In this document: one piece after another, positions 23,167-35,079 of the stretch
Numbering within the stretch: position 1 is the stretch's first letter
Layout: every line of letters begins with the position of its first letter
Source: Maniola hyperantus
Lineage: Eukaryota; Arthropoda; Insecta; Lepidoptera; Nymphalidae
Assembly: GCF_902806685.2 (NCBI RefSeq)
Contig: NC_048555.1
Span: 2,480,001-2,544,000 of the forward strand
Direction of reading: 5' to 3'
Length of the DNA stretch: 64,000 bases
Notes under the pieces: model-generated
The model's input: only the letters and a program-made list of their open reading frames with translations
The model's database searches: none
Told to the model about the DNA's origin: nothing
Translations under genes and position numbers: made by a program

Positions 23167-23827
23167 AGGCTGCGCTCACACGACGTCTATTCGATTCGAT
23201 TTTTTCACGTATAAATGTTTAAACATATACGAGACAGTCGTTCACACGACGACTATTTCTATTCGATCTTTACAAGGCTGCAGCTACGTCACAAGCACAA
23301 CAGTGTACACACGCTCGAATACGAGAGTCAAGTTTGTTCATGTGACCGATACAACATGAACATAAGCGCCACTGCGTGTACGTAGGTAAACGGCAAAATC
23401 GTTTCGAGACGCGACCCAGCCGGCCTCCTCCGCGATAACTTCGGACGGTATACGGGATTTATTTTCTCGAATGCAGATTTACGCATAGACTTGGTGTGAA
23501 CAAGCAGTACCCTTATTATAAATGCGAAAGTGTTGTTGTTTGTTTTTTGGTTTATTGGTTTGTTGGTTTGTCCTTCAATCACGTCGCAACGGTGCTACGG
23601 ATTGACGTGATTTTTTGCATGGGTATAGATAAAGACCTGGAGAGTGACATAGGCTACTTTTTATCCCGGAAAATCAAAGAGTTCCCACGGGGTTTTAAAA
23701 AAACTTAATTTCACGCGGACGAAGTCGCAAGCATCAGCTAGTTTAATATAATTTTCTGCTGTCACTGCTGTATTCGATAAAATCTCGTGAACGGTATATT
23801 AAAAATACTGCCGTGTGAACGTAGCCT
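23167..23827. mobile_element. TIR element with TA duplication, containing a Helitron
   Basis: The left end TA-AGGCTGCGCTCACACG and right end CGTGTGAACGTAGCCT-TA are inverted with few mismatches. A type A Helitron (23503-23741) lies inside near the right end. No transposase ORF is evident. Confidence 0.55.
23503..23741 (+). mobile_element. Helitron-like element, type A
   Basis: It runs from a CAGTACCCTTATTATAAATG-like start to hairpin plus CATCAGCTAG. It is nested in the TIR element of 23167-23827. Confidence 0.65.
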
Positions 23828-24002
23828 TATTGTGATCAACTGATCAATTAACGGGACTTCCGAGTTCCGATGAAATGTAAGATTAGATAAAGATTATTGT
23901 TATTGAATCGTTATATCATTGAATCATTGAACTAAATCACCAAGATCTGCGCAACACATCATCATCATCATCAACTGATACACATCCACTGCTAAACACA
24001 GG

Positions 24003-24262
24003 TCTCTTGTAGGGGCTTTCACTCGTTCCGGCTGAATCCAGCGGCTCGTTTGATGCCGTCTCCTAGTGGGGGGTCTACCATCGCAGCGATTTCTGGTGCG
24101 AGATCGCCATTCTAGCACCTTGGTACCCCAACATCTATCGGTTTTTCGAACTATGTGCCCTGCTCATTTCCACTTCAGCTTTTCAATCCGTAGAGCTCAG
24201 AGTCACAGAGCGAGAAAATCAGAAATGAGGAGATCCGTAGCAGAACCAGAGTAACCGACAAA
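24003..24262. pseudogene. Two RTE LINE scraps in opposite orientation
   Basis: Bases 24003-24190 carry the RTE C-terminal end on the - strand. Bases 24210-24262 carry IRNEEIRSRTRVTDKA on the + strand, an upstream part of the same protein. The two meet head to head within about 20 bases. Confidence 0.6.
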
Positions 24263-24283
24263 GCTGCACCTTTATATACTTAG

Positions 24284-24440
24284 TCGAATTTCTTATGAAG
24301 CGATTCTCTTCTTACTGCTAGAATATGGAATGCCTTTTCAGCTTCCGTAATCCTCGTTAACTTTAATATTGGTGCCTTCAAACGAAGAGTGAAATGGAAT
24401 GGAAGAGTGGAGGCAAGGGCGCTCCACTCTATGCTGATAT
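24284..24440 (+). pseudogene. LINE reverse-transcriptase C-terminal scrap
   Basis: The + strand encodes ARIWNAFSASVILVNFN, then IGAFKRRVKW, the usual end of a lepidopteran non-LTR polyprotein (R.WN.LP...F..F.R). Only this part is preserved. Confidence 0.45.
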
Positions 24441-24824
24441 GATAAGTCATTTTCTAATTACCAACTAATTAATAGAAGATGTCACAGGTCGTAATACGTA
24501 CCCACTCTTTCTTTTATGTGCATAATACTTAACTCTGTAATAGACACGAGATACAAACTCTCATGAACATAAATTGAATAGCCCAATTAGAGTCGTCACA
24601 TTCAAAAACAATTAATAGAAATTAACAAATTCGTCTTGTCATGAGAAAACCCGTTGTCCTGGGAACTTGGTGAACAAAAGACGTAGGTATCTAGGCGAAG
24701 TCGGATGCCACGAAATAGTTTCAAAATATACCGGTCTATGTTACTGTGGCTATTTCATGATTCATCTGGTTACAATGTTTTCGGTGTTAAAGTTTTGAGA
24801 AATACGTCGTTGTTGAAATAACAT

Positions 24825-24955
24825 TTTTTTTATTCCATTACAAGTTAGCCCTTGATTGCGTTCTCACTTGATGCTAAGTGAAAAGATACAGTCTAAGATA
24901 GTAGCGGGACAACTTGGAAGGGGTATGACAGTTTTATAAGCAGTTCCATTTAGTA
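24825..24955 (-). mobile_element. SINE family A, 3' part
   Basis: It matches the reverse of the family A tail: TTACAAGTTAGCCCTTGA, then AGTCTAAGAT, then GGGGTATGACAGTTTT. Confidence 0.55.
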
Positions 24956-25449
24956 ATAACAGATAGCGATCTTCCGTGACCCGCGGCATGTCGCTCTCGT
25001 GGTAATTTCGAAAAATCTGGCTTTATCTAAGTATTCCTTGTCAGTTGTCATTATAAAGGTAACCCCGAGGGTTTGAACTGAGCATTGATGAGTCAGTCAG
25101 CTACTGTTAGTGAGTCAATGAAAAGATGTGCGAAGACTTCTTGCTTAAGGATCCGAGCCGTCACGTCGTCGGAACTATAAGTTCCAACGACAAAAGCATT
25201 CAATTTCCCAAAAGCTCCTAGTAAAAGTTCCTTGCACAAAAAGTTTCTTCTACTCTATTTTTACCCTATTGCAACAATAAAAGCCGCCGAACGCCAAGCG
25301 CTTTAAAGCACAAAGAAACCAACATTGTAATCTTTTGTTTTTGTTGAACACTGGTTTAAAGGGTTTAACATAAAGGAATAAATAAAAAAATCTTTCGACA
25401 AGCCGATTTAAAAAAAAGTAAATTTTCAGCTTCATAGGAAAAAATTGAA

Positions 25450-25638
25450 TTGCTCTTTAGAAAATTAGTTAAAATTGGCAATCGCCATAGTACATGTGCG
25501 CTAAATAATTGTTTATTCAGTCACGTCCTTAGCCCGAATGCTATTGAAGTTATTGAACTGTATGTAAACCAGATCAAAGAAGCCTCTAACGTCTTTAGCA
25601 TTCCAGACTACGAGCATAGATCATCATATGATATCTGA
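25450..25638 (+). CDS. Possible orphan exon
   Basis: An open frame follows a fair acceptor (TGCTCTTTAG). It encodes a segment including SPNAIEVIELYVNQIKEASN and ends SSYDI, then TGA. It looks protein-like, but no partner exon or family was found. It could be chance. Confidence 0.15.
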   Translation: MLFRKLVKIGNRHSTCALNNCLFSHVLSPNAIEVIELYVNQIKEASNVFSIPDYEHRSSYDI

Positions 25639-26011
25639 TCTAGATTTTTATATTTTATCTTTATAGTCTATTTGACACGCCCCGTCTTTTCTCAATCCAT
25701 ACTATTTAATAGATATTATAAATGCGAAAGTGCGTCTGCTAGCTTTTCTTTTAACCGGTTTTGACGAAATTTCGTATAGAGATAGCAAAAACTAGTAAAG
25801 TAGGTATAAAAGCTCAAATAAACATATTATTTTGTCATAATATTTATGACAACTTACCTATTTACTTACTTTATCGAATTAAGATTGATTTATCTGTGTT
25901 ATTGTAATCTGTATTGTATAGTCCACACGGCAATAATTTAAAAGTAGTTAAAGTTAGGCAATAAAAGGATGTAGGAGTGGTTTATGTTTATATGTAAGTA
26001 CTTAGTTAGGT

Positions 26012-26041
26012 CAGAGATAATATATTAATATATTATCTCTG
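26012..26041. repeat. Perfect 30-bp AT-rich palindrome
   Basis: CAGAGATAATATATT is followed at once by its exact complement, with no loop. Confidence 0.85.
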
Positions 26042-26185
26042 GTTAGGTTTACCTATCAGCTACACATTTACTAATTTACGTTAAAAAAAATCAAGGCAAT
26101 CTTGTAAGATGTTCGCGAAGCTGATGTATATGGAAATCTTGCACTTACCTATAGGTAAGTACGATTAAGGATGTGCTAAATGATT

Positions 26186-26450
26186 TGGCCAAGCAGTGAT
26201 AGTCTCTTATTCGGGAGGCCGGGTTGATCCGGGGCACGCACCTCTGACTTTTCAGAGCTATTTGCGTTTTCTAAGCATATTATCACTTGCTGTAACAGTG
26301 AAGAAAAACGTCGTGAGGAAACCATGCCTGAGAGTTCTCCATAATGTTCTCAAAGGAGTGTGAAGACTGAACTTTGCCAATCTGCACTGGCTCAGCGTGA
26401 CAGACTACGGCCTGAGCAGTGCTCAGTAGTGGGCGGGCGATGGGTTGGTA
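26186..26450 (+). mobile_element. SINE family B
   Basis: The head carries a degenerate tRNA part (CCGGGTTGATCCGGGGCACG). The body contains AAGAAAAACGTCGTGAGGAAA, CAATCTGCACTGG and GGGCGATGGGTTG. Confidence 0.6.
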
Positions 26451-26639
26451 TATAACGCAATCGACTCCTATATTTTTAATGGATACTTACTCATAATTAA
26501 CCGACTTCCAAAAAGGAGGTGGTTCTCAATTCGGCCCGTTTTTAAAAAATAATTGATTGTTTACTCTCGTAAGGGAATAAATCTACCCACACTAAAAATC
26601 AGTTTCGTTCAGAACAACACAACAGAGCTTCTTCTTCAA

Positions 26640-26890
26640 GTGCCATCTCCTACCGAAGGTTGGCAATCATTAAGGCTAACTGGATCTTGTTTTCTACTGC
26701 CCTAAACAGTGATCTTGTACTCATGTTAAACCACTGGCGAAGGTTCTTGAGCCAGGATATTCGTCTACGGCCAGGTCTACGTCTGCCTTTTATCTTGCCC
26801 TGTATTATAAGCTGCAGTAGATCGTATTTTGGGTTGCGCATAACATGGCCCAGATATTCGAGCGGACAACAGAGCGGAGTCAAGGAAATT
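26640..26890 (-). pseudogene. LINE C-terminal fragment
   Basis: The - strand encodes LEYLGHVMRNPKYDLLQLII, then QGKIKGRRRPGRRRISWLKN, then LRQW, then LALMIANLR and a stop. This is the familiar C-terminus of an insect endonuclease/reverse-transcriptase polyprotein. The upstream RT is missing. Confidence 0.65.
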
Positions 26891-27179
26891 ATTGAAATTG
26901 TAGATATACTTACCTATAAAACAGATTTGGATAGATACATGATTACATCCCTTCTCTTACATTACATTTTAAGATTAACACTGTAACAATATGCTTTATT
27001 TATGTGTAACAAAAACAATTCAACCACAAACAACCAAAGAACACTATCATTATCCTAATGAAACGTTAGCGGCCGAACATCGCAGCCAAATGTAGAATAA
27101 AGCAATTTTAGATTCATTTTACATAGTGTAAGAGATTCACTTCAAATAATTTTATAAATTTAAAAAGAAATAAATTTAT

Positions 27180-27665
27180 TTATTTCATGCATATGCCACT
27201 TCTTCTCAATCGTTCACTCTTCAGAGTGGTCGTGGCTATGAACTGGTTCACTGCTTGCCACAGAGTACTTTGTCTACTTGCTTGTGCACTGCTGCTTGGT
27301 GGCATTACGTGCACACACGGAGACAGACGTGTTTGTTGCAGAGCGGATCAAGTCCGTCCACCTAGTTAGGGAACGCCCACGTGGACGTGTGTCCTCCACT
27401 CGACCTTGTACCACTAGGTTTTCGATGGTACCACTCTTCGTTGTGATATGCCCAAAGAACTTGAGGATTCGCAGTTGTACTAGTGACGAAAGCCTTCGAT
27501 TTATTTTCAGCTCTATGAGAATGGAGACGTTTGTACGATGTCCGGTCCTTTTTATTCTTAAGAGGCGTCTCCAGCACTACATTTCCAGAGCTTCGATCTT
27601 TCGCCGGGTGGTTTGTCTTAGGGTGAACGTCTCAGCCGCGTATAGAAAGATATGCCACTTATGAT
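27180..27665 (-). pseudogene. Second LINE C-terminal fragment
   Basis: In broken frames the - strand encodes AAETFTLRQTTRRKIEALEM, then CWRRLLRIKRTGHRTN, then ILKFFGHITTKSGTIENLV and RGRSLTRWTD. It belongs to a different element from the preceding one. Confidence 0.6.
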
Positions 27666-28167
27666 TTATGTCAAAACTCTACCACCGCGCACCGATTGTG
27701 AAAGCAGATTCTACTGAAATAGTTGTTGCTGTAGCAGTTGCTTATTTTAAAAAAATCAATAAGTATGTTCAGTTTGAAAGGCAGATTCTAGTGAGATGAC
27801 TGGTAAGAAACTCAGCAGTTGTTTTTTTTTTAAAACAAAATGTTACAATTTTTTACAGAGTTGAAGTACAAAGAGTTGAAATAAAACAGTTGTTATCTCT
27901 TGAACTATTCGGTCCACACGTTCACCGTTTGATGCAGAGTAACGAGATGTTGTGCAATCCGAGAGGAGACTTGAGCCTTGACGGTCTTATACGGGTAAAG
28001 TGATATTTCAACTTTTAATCTCAGTTTAGCCTTAGTTCATCAAATTAGATATACCTACCTAGGTACCTAAAAAAACTGCAAACAATGAAGGTTAGGTTAG
28101 AATTAGATTAAGCAGGAAGGCAGGGGCAATTCGGAAATTACGTCTTAAAGTAATATTTTCTAAATTG

Positions 28168-28708
28168 ACTCTGGTCTGGTCTGGCGAGAGGCTTCTCCGG
28201 CTATGGCTGGTTACCATCCTACCCGGCAAAGCGGTGTCGCTAAACGATATAGTATTCCAATACGATACTTAATTTTGACGACCTCCCTGGCGCAGTGGTA
28301 ACTGTGTTCTTATTAGTGGGAGGTCCCGGGTTCGATTCCTGGCAGGGATTCGGAATTTTATAATTTCCTTATTTCTGGTCTGGTCTGATGGTAGACTTCG
28401 GCCGTGGCTAGTTACCACCCTACCGGCAAGGCCGTGCTGCCAAGCGATTTAGTGTTCTGGTACGATGCCGTGTAGAAACCAAAGGAGCATGAGTTTATTA
28501 AAAATTGCCATACCCCTTCCAGGTTAGCCAGTTTCGATCTTAGACTACATTGTCACTTACCACCAGGTGAGATTGCAGACAAGAGGTAACTTGTATGATG
28601 TAGGTATCTGAATAAAAAACTTACCAATTCCAAGTTAGCCCGCTTCCATCTTAGACTGCTTAGCTGCAATTACCACCAAGTGAGATCCCAGTCAAGGGCT
28701 TACCTTTC
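28168..28708 (+). mobile_element. SINE family A: one complete copy plus flanking fragments
   Basis: The complete copy at 28277-28619 has an A box (CCTGGCGCAGTGGTAACTG), B box (GGGTTCGATTCCTGGC) and a body with GGTCTGGTCTGATGG and GGTACGATGCCGTGTAGAAA. It ends with TTGTATGATG and A-rich sequence. Bases 28168-28255 and 28620-28708 are fragments of the middle and 3' end. The tRNA head shows the RNA polymerase III origin. Confidence 0.75.
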
Positions 28709-29400
28709 TAAATATCTAATCTAAATTTAATAAAATCTATAAAAATATTGTCGTTTAAATCTCAATCTATTTAAAGTCCGATATTGATCCGTTTAAAGAA
28801 ATGCGGTTTGACCGGTTTTTTGTCGAGGAATATAATGGAATACGACCGGAACGAAAGTAAAGAAAGCGCGCCAAGAATTCTCAGACACCTGTCGCTCCTG
28901 GTTTTGTTTGTATGGACAAAATGTATTGGTAATATTTGTGTGTTGGTCCGTGTAATTTTGGTGTTATATCATGATAGAATATTGATTTTTCTTTGTACTT
29001 ATCATCTTGAAAAACGTTTGTGATCATCATGAATTTTTTTTTTAAATAATTTACTTTACTTTACTATAATTTACTGGAGTAGGTACGGTTTGATCATGAT
29101 ACGGATGCCATCAAAATTCTGAACTCGGCAACTTGTCCATTGAAGCTAATTTATTTTGTTCTAAATATTTATTGACAGGCCTAAAGTATCTAAGTACTTA
29201 TTCCTGTCTTTCTTAGCGATAGTTTAAGGGATACCTTACCTAGTTTTAGTTTTAAAGCAAATTATTAATTTGATTTAAAGATTGTGTACATCTCCACTAA
29301 ATAGTTTAAAATATTTAATGTAAAAGGCGGACACAAATAACTGTTCAACTTGTGGTTTAATAGAATAGAACATACCCACCATCTATTGGTAGAGTGTATG
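28709..29400. other. Intergenic stretch, nothing recognised
   Basis: AT-rich sequence without repeat or exon features that I can name. Confidence 0.4.
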
Positions 29401-29404
29401 CGAA

Positions 29405-29492
29405 GTGAGTGAAGCGAACCCTTCTCACTCTGAGAGGAGACCCGTGCTCTGTAGTCAGCCGGCGATGGGTTGATCATGATGATGATGATGAT
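29405..29492 (+). mobile_element. SINE family B tail
   Basis: It contains ACCCTTCTCACTCTGAGAGG, then GCGATGGGTTGATCATGATG and a (GAT)n tail. Confidence 0.55.
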
Positions 29493-29959
29493 GCGAAGTG
29501 AAGAAATGCGAGCCACAATGATGACTCAGTTTTGCCAAAATTTATCAGATCTGGGTATTTTCCGCGATGCTTATTTTCTCAGCCGCGAGAACTCTTTTTG
29601 AATTTATTTTAAATTAGCTGACCCGGCGAACTTCGTACCGCCTAACAGTCGATTCTTTAATTCATTTTTCTCTCCATACCTCGTACTTCAAGGAATATTA
29701 TAAAAAAGAATTCTCTCAGAATAGAAGAAGAGTTCTCGAAGTTTGCGATCAGCAACACATTCAGCGATTCATTTTATATATATTTTAAATGTAATAGAAA
29801 CGTTAGAATATAATGTCATAGGTTAAGAGAGAGAGATGGATCTGACATGGTCACATAGTGATTAAAAGATCCCAAAAAATTCAGAATAAAAAACTTAACC
29901 AGCACCATTGTACCTATTACGAGCATTGACTTAGGTATATATTACTTAGTATGGACAGG

Positions 29960-30140
29960 GCCATTGGAACAAACAAAATGGCACCGACTCAGTGGTGCTT
30001 TAGCACCAATGCAACCTCACTGACGTCTGGATTTCAAACGGGTCGTTCATTAGTATCTAAGAGCTGGCGCTGATTTATTTGGTTCCAAAACCGTGTTTTT
30101 TTTCACTTGGGCATACTTGTCATTTATATCGATGATTCAT
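29960..30140 (-). repeat. Uninterrupted inverted copy of the repeat at 755-1150
   Basis: It includes AAAATGGCACCGACTCAGTG, the GTCTGGATTTCAAACGGGTC block and CTTGTCATTTATATCGATG. It shows the state before the SINE insertion seen at 822-1035. Confidence 0.55.
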
Positions 30141-30285
30141 CATCATCATCATCACCAACCAATAGACGTCCACTGCTGGACATAGGTCTCTTGTAGGGAC
30201 TTCCACACGCCACGGTCTTGCGCCGCCTGGATTCAGCGGCTCCCTGCGACTCGTCTGATGTCGTCCGTCCACCTAGTGGGGGTAT
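30141..30285 (-). pseudogene. RTE LINE C-terminal fragment
   Basis: The reverse strand carries the WTDD..., ES.AAQDR..W and SLQETYVQQWTS-like end of RTE (TCCACTGCTGGACATAGGTC on the + strand). Confidence 0.6.
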
Positions 30286-30584
30286 CGATGATTACGAGTA
30301 TTTAACTTTGATACCTAATCAAGCGTAGGTAATAGCGTGTCTTTAGTCTTTAGATTCTATCGAAAGATTCGCATCTCCCTATGAGATGGGCAGCATTGAG
30401 TAATCCGACTTCGGACCGTTACTCACGAATTCACTTTCGCTGTTTCATCACGAGCTTACAGGTCTCAGTTTAGACACTGAAACAATATTATGACACTAAC
30501 TACGGTTTTAGTACTTAGGTGGCGATCATACTGGCAACAGTCCAGTGTTCTGATATCAGAGTTTTGTGCCCATAGTCTAAGGCT

Positions 30585-30650
30585 GAGATCTATAGAGCAT
30601 AAATACTTTGACTCTGCTCAGACTTAAGTTTCAGTTAAAACGGGACAGCG
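30585..30650. mobile_element. Half copy of a GAGATCTATAGAGC MITE
   Basis: It matches the left arm of the palindrome at 37017-37159 (GAGATCTATAGAGC, CTCAGACTTAAG, GTTAAAACGGGAC). Confidence 0.5.
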
Positions 30651-31199
30651 CGCGTTTAGTTTTATTTAATTCGAACATATTTCATGCACTAATTAATTAG
30701 CGGGCAATCCTAGCCGCTACTTCCTTTTTTTCTTCTGTCAAAACTCTGTTATTGTAGTACAAAAAAAGTGTTTCATCTGCTACACCTGAAACCCCAAAGA
30801 AATGTAGGTATCGGCAGATACATGGGTAAAATAGGGATTTGAGTCCGTGTAGTCCACGCGGACGAAGTCGCGGGCATAAGCTTGTACAAGATAAGGCCGC
30901 AAAGTAAATGTTTCCATTTGTAGCATGTCGCATTGCATGCTGTTAAAACAGTCATTTGTACAGAAAAATGCTCCTCTTGCGGCTCATTGCGGCCGTGTGC
31001 GGTCATCTTAACTTAATATTATCATTTATCACTTAAGCAAGAATTTATGTCGTAATAGGTACTAATTGATTATGTTCAATGGCACAGCTTGAGCAAATAA
31101 AACCATTAACACTTCTAAATACTTTGAAACTTTTTTTTATCGCTGGGAAATGCGTTTACGCAATCCCCGCCTCTGGAAGCCAGCCAGCTACCCAACTAA

Positions 31200-31625
31200 C
31201 CAGCCAACTTGAAGGAAGGTATGTGGGACTCGCCGGCCGAGAGGCGACCGGAAGACCCACTAAACCCCAGTGGACCCTCCACCGGGGACCTACTCACGAG
31301 ATCCCCCACCACACGTCCGAGGCGCACCAACAATGTTTGCCTCCATCCGGGGATCCAACCGGCGACAACGCGACCCCGCGCACGTCGCCCGTGTCCACCC
31401 GTGTCCCATCCTTCGCCTCGCCCACTGCGCCCTCTACTAGTCAGAGGGCCACGCGGAGAAAAATCCTCCTTGCCAGGTCATTAGCCATAGCCAACAATAT
31501 CCCTGAAGAGAAATTATTAGCCATGTTACCGGGCTGCACCGGCCCGGCTCTTCCCCTCGGACGTATCCAAAAGGGCCCAGCAGCACCCAGGCATACGGAG
31601 GTTACCTGCCTATGGTACCCCTAAT
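31200..31625 (+). pseudogene. Repeat with former coding sequence, probably LINE ORF1-like
   Basis: This is a GC-rich block in an AT-rich region. The + strand frame from 31079 to 31621 is open and proline/threonine-rich, then reads KILLARSLAIANNIPEEKLL, then AMLPGCTGPALPLG. The last ~190 bases recur, with stop codons, at 54045-54245. The repeated, coding-like composition suggests a retroelement gag/ORF1 piece, but no zinc knuckle is present and the family is not identified. Confidence 0.45.
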
Positions 31626-31737
31626 GACTTTGAAACTATAACGGCACATAGCATCGCAAATGTCGTTATTTTCAATCGAGTTTTATCTAAGCTTGCGCGT
31701 AACTTCGATCTTAATATTTACCTAGGTAATTAATAGT

Positions 31738-32070
31738 CATCATCATCATGATCAACCCATCGCCGGCTCACTACAGAGCACGGGTCTCCTCTCAGACTGA
31801 GAAGGGTTTTGGCCATAGTCTACCACGCTGGCCAGTGGCCATGTGCGGATTGGTAGACTTCACACACCTTTGAGAACATTACGGAGAACTCGCAGGCATG
31901 CAGAAACCCTCACGATGTTTTCCTTCACCGCTAAAGCAAGTGATATTTAATTACTCGCAACTTATTACTTATTAAAAACGCACATAACTCCGAAAAGTTT
32001 GAGGTGCGTGCCCGGGATCGAACCCTCGACCTCTAATTAGAAGGCGGACGTCCTAACCACTATAGGCTAT
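31738..32070 (-). mobile_element. SINE family B, complete copy
   Basis: Read on the - strand: tRNA-like head TATAGTGGTTAGGACGTCCG, B box GGTTCGATCCCGGGCACGC, body, and a (GAT)n tail at 31738-31750. It is the best preserved copy in the window. Confidence 0.75.
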
Positions 32071-32122
32071 CTCAACTTAAGTCAGGCAATAAGCTAGGTT
32101 TATCATCATAGGATCTTCATAC

Positions 32123-32300
32123 CAGTCAAATAGCCTCAATAGCTCAAAGGTTAAAAGTGCGGACTGAAATTCCAAAGGTCGCCGGTTCAAACCCCACCCG
32201 TTTCACTATTGTCGTACCTACTCCTAGCACAAGCTTCACGCTTAATTGGAGAGGAAAGGCGAATGTTAGTCAAGGGCCATGGCTAATATTCTTTTAAAAA
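32123..32300 (+). mobile_element. SINE family C
   Basis: The head TAGCCTCAATAGCTCAAAGG is followed by GCCGGTTCAAACCCCACCCG 45 bases later, a normal tRNA-like A-to-B distance. It ends with an A-rich tail. Confidence 0.7.
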
Positions 32301-32566
32301 AAGAAGAAAAAAGATAGGTTTGGTCATTGAGGCGTGAAGGCATATAACATCGAATTAATATGACTAAGCAAATTTTCTTATGGTTATTAAAATAGTGATG
32401 TATAAATAGATTACCTTTTCGTCTGAAGATGCCGGCATCAGGTAGGTACCTAATGACAGGTATTACGGTAGTAATAACACTTGCCTATCGCCTACTGATG
32501 TCATTCGGAGGCTGGTGTTCCACTGCAGTGCTATATTTACGTGAAAAAATATTAAGCGTTTGTGTA

Positions 32567-33000
32567 AAAAAACCGGCCAAGTGCGAGTCAGGCTCGCGCA
32601 GGCGTTCCGTAATACAGTCGTATTTTTTCGTCATTTTGCACGATAATTCAAAAACTATAATGCATAAAAATAAATAAAAATCTATTTTAGAATGCACAGG
32701 TGAAGCCCTTTCATATGATACCCCACTTGATATAGTTACTTATCTTACTTCGAAAATTAAAAATACTAATTTTTAGTTCATGACCACAATTTTTTTTGTG
32801 TGATGTAACCACAAATTCACGGTTTTCCGATTTTTCCTCCAACGTCTGCTATAAGACCTACCGACCTGCCAAATTTCATGATTCCAGGTCAACGGGATGT
32901 ACCTTGTAGGTTTCTTGACAGACCGACAGACAGACATACAACAAAGTGATCCTATAAAGGTTCCGTTTTTCCTTTTGAAGTACGGAACCCTTAAAATGTT
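32567..33000 (+). repeat. Repeat family R4
   Basis: It starts AACCGGCCAAGTGCGAGTC and ends TTTTGAAGTACGGAACCC. It is the most complete + strand copy. Confidence 0.65.
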
Positions 33001-33624
33001 GGAAACGAATTTTGAGCGCTCGTAATTGGCTTGAAGCCACTTTTAAAGTGAAGCGTGATCTATGACGCCTACTGTCCCTTAGATTTGTAGATTCTATAGT
33101 AAAAGATATCTACTGAATAATATCCGAAGCCGTCCTTGCTCTGAGTATGGCCAGAGATAAATTTACTAGGCGAAGAAGTTAGGGACCTTCGCAGCAGCAA
33201 ATATGGCTTTAACGCTGCAGAAACGATGCTTCGCTCTACCAACGGATGTGGCACCTAAAAGGTGCTATGCGGTGAAAGGATGCTCGGCCCGCTTAGGTAA
33301 CTGCGTATTATGTTTACAACACACCTAAACTTTAATAACTCAAGTGACACTCCGTTTCTTCTTTTTACGAGGTAAAGATGCTTGAATTATAATTATTCAC
33401 GGTTCGAAACCATTTCAACATCAATAGACCTCGATATTTTATGTGGGTGTGCTGGAAAAACATAAGAAATCATGTTTAAGGTATTATGGATCAAATAAAA
33501 TATCACCATCATAGTTTTTTAACATTGCCCGCGACTTCATCCGATTCAAAAACTATACTATCAATGATTATGAAGTTGGTTACTGATTATATTTAGGTAG
33601 GTACCTAATTAGGAATATAATAGA

Positions 33625-33715
33625 ATTAGTGGTAAACTAAAACTACCTGACTATTCATAAGCACTTTTAAAAAGTTTACATGAATAAAAAAACATTCTAT
33701 TCTATTCTATTCTAG
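33625..33715 (+). mobile_element. (ATTCT)n-tailed LINE 3' end
   Basis: It has the same 3' end as 4180-4327, including TTTAAAAAGTTTACATGAAT and the ATTCT pentamers. Confidence 0.55.
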
Positions 33716-33825
33716 AAATACGTACGTTGGCGTTCGTGGATGCTACCAATTGAGAACCTCCTCCTTTTTTGAAGTCGGTTAAAAAGAGGTAAATATTAGA
33801 AAAATTTGCAAAAAACCATCATCAA

Positions 33826-34037
33826 TCCATACTAATATTATAAATGCGAAAGTGTGTCTGTCTGTCTGCTAGCCTTTCACGACCCATCCGCTCAGCCGAT
33901 TTAGACGAATTTTTTTACAGAGATAGCTTGCATCCCGGGGAAGGACATATGCTACTTTTATCCCCGAAAATCAAAGAGTTCCCACGGGATTTTTAAAAAC
34001 CTAAATCCACGCGGACGAAGTCGCGGGCATCAGCTAG
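33826..34037 (+). mobile_element. Helitron-like element, type A, complete ends
   Basis: It starts TCCATACTAATATTATAAAT after a host A and ends CATCAGCTAG before a host T. The 3' hairpin CGCGGACGAAGTCGCG lies ten bases inside. It is 212 bp with no gene. Confidence 0.75.
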
Positions 34038-34324
34038 TAAAAAATAATCATGCCATTATTTTGCAACAATAGTAAATGATATAATTACAGCATATCATCA
34101 CTGCATTTTGGTGCGTCAAGTAGTTAATATTATGTAGGTATAGTATAACAATTGCTGGCCTACTGTAGAATGTAGATGCGATGTGCTCGGAATAGAGAGG
34201 CAGTGAAAGTCCAGGCTGTCCTTACAATACAATACCAACACAGTTCCTGCTCATTGTCATTGAACCTATAGTACGCTACAGGTCAAGATGGCAATCGGGA
34301 CGGGAACATACGTTTTTTTTTAAA

Positions 34325-34795
34325 GTTTTTTTTTCCATAACAAGTTAGCCCTTGATTACGATTTCACGTGGTGGGAGGTAATGATTCAGTTTAAGATGGA
34401 AGCGGCTAACTTGAAAAGGGTAAGGCAGTTCCATTAAAATGATTAAAATTTAAACCCTTAGCCCTAATCGGTTTCTACGCGGCAATCCCTGGCGCAGTGG
34501 TAAGCGCTGTGGTAGGAGGTATAGGTATACGTAGGAGGCCCCAGGTTCGATTCCTGGCAGGGTGGTCTGGTGGGAGATTTCGGCCGTGGCCAGGCCACCG
34601 TACCAGCAAAGCCATGCCGCCAAGCAATTTACCGTTCCGGTACGATGCCGTGTAGAAACCAAAGGGGCATGGGCTTTTTAAGAACTGCCATACCCCTTCC
34701 AGGTTAGCCCGCTACCATCTTAGACTGCATCGTCACTTACCACCAGGTGCGATTGCAGTCAAGGGCTAACTTGTATCTGAATGAAAAAAATAAAA
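34325..34795. mobile_element. SINE family A: reversed 3' fragment, then a forward full copy
   Basis: Bases 34325-34470 are the reversed 3' part. Bases 34481-34795 are a forward copy with A box TGGCGCAGTGGTAAGCGCTG and B box GGTTCGATTCCTGGCAGGG. The forward copy has an insertion of about 15 bases between the boxes. Confidence 0.7.
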
Positions 34796-34814
34796 AAATC
34801 ATACCGGAACACTA

Positions 34815-35010
34815 AATCGCTCCTAATCGAGGGGTCCGAGGTTCGATCCTGGGCTCGTATCTCTATATTCTCTCTGAAGTTATTGCGTTTCAACTTTCAA
34901 GCAATAAAAATATAATTTAACACAATATGGAAAATGTTTGTGCGTTCCGCCGATCCGCACTTCGCCAGCGTGGTGGAATATGCCCTAAACCCTTCTCATA
35001 CTTCTCATCA
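34815..35010 (+). mobile_element. SINE family B, diverged
   Basis: It has a B box (AGGTTCGATCCTGGGCTCG), then a body with CGCACTTCGCCAGCGTGGTGG and CCCTTCTCA. Confidence 0.5.
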
Positions 35011-35079
35011 ACTACGTCGGTAAAACAAGTTCTATTGTACATGGTCGTAGCACGTAACTATATACCTACATATAGTCCG

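Noticed and set aside
28277..28360. tRNA gene
   Set aside because: A and B boxes are present, but the sequence continues into a repeated SINE body and cannot form a full cloverleaf with an acceptor end. The same holds for the other SINE heads.
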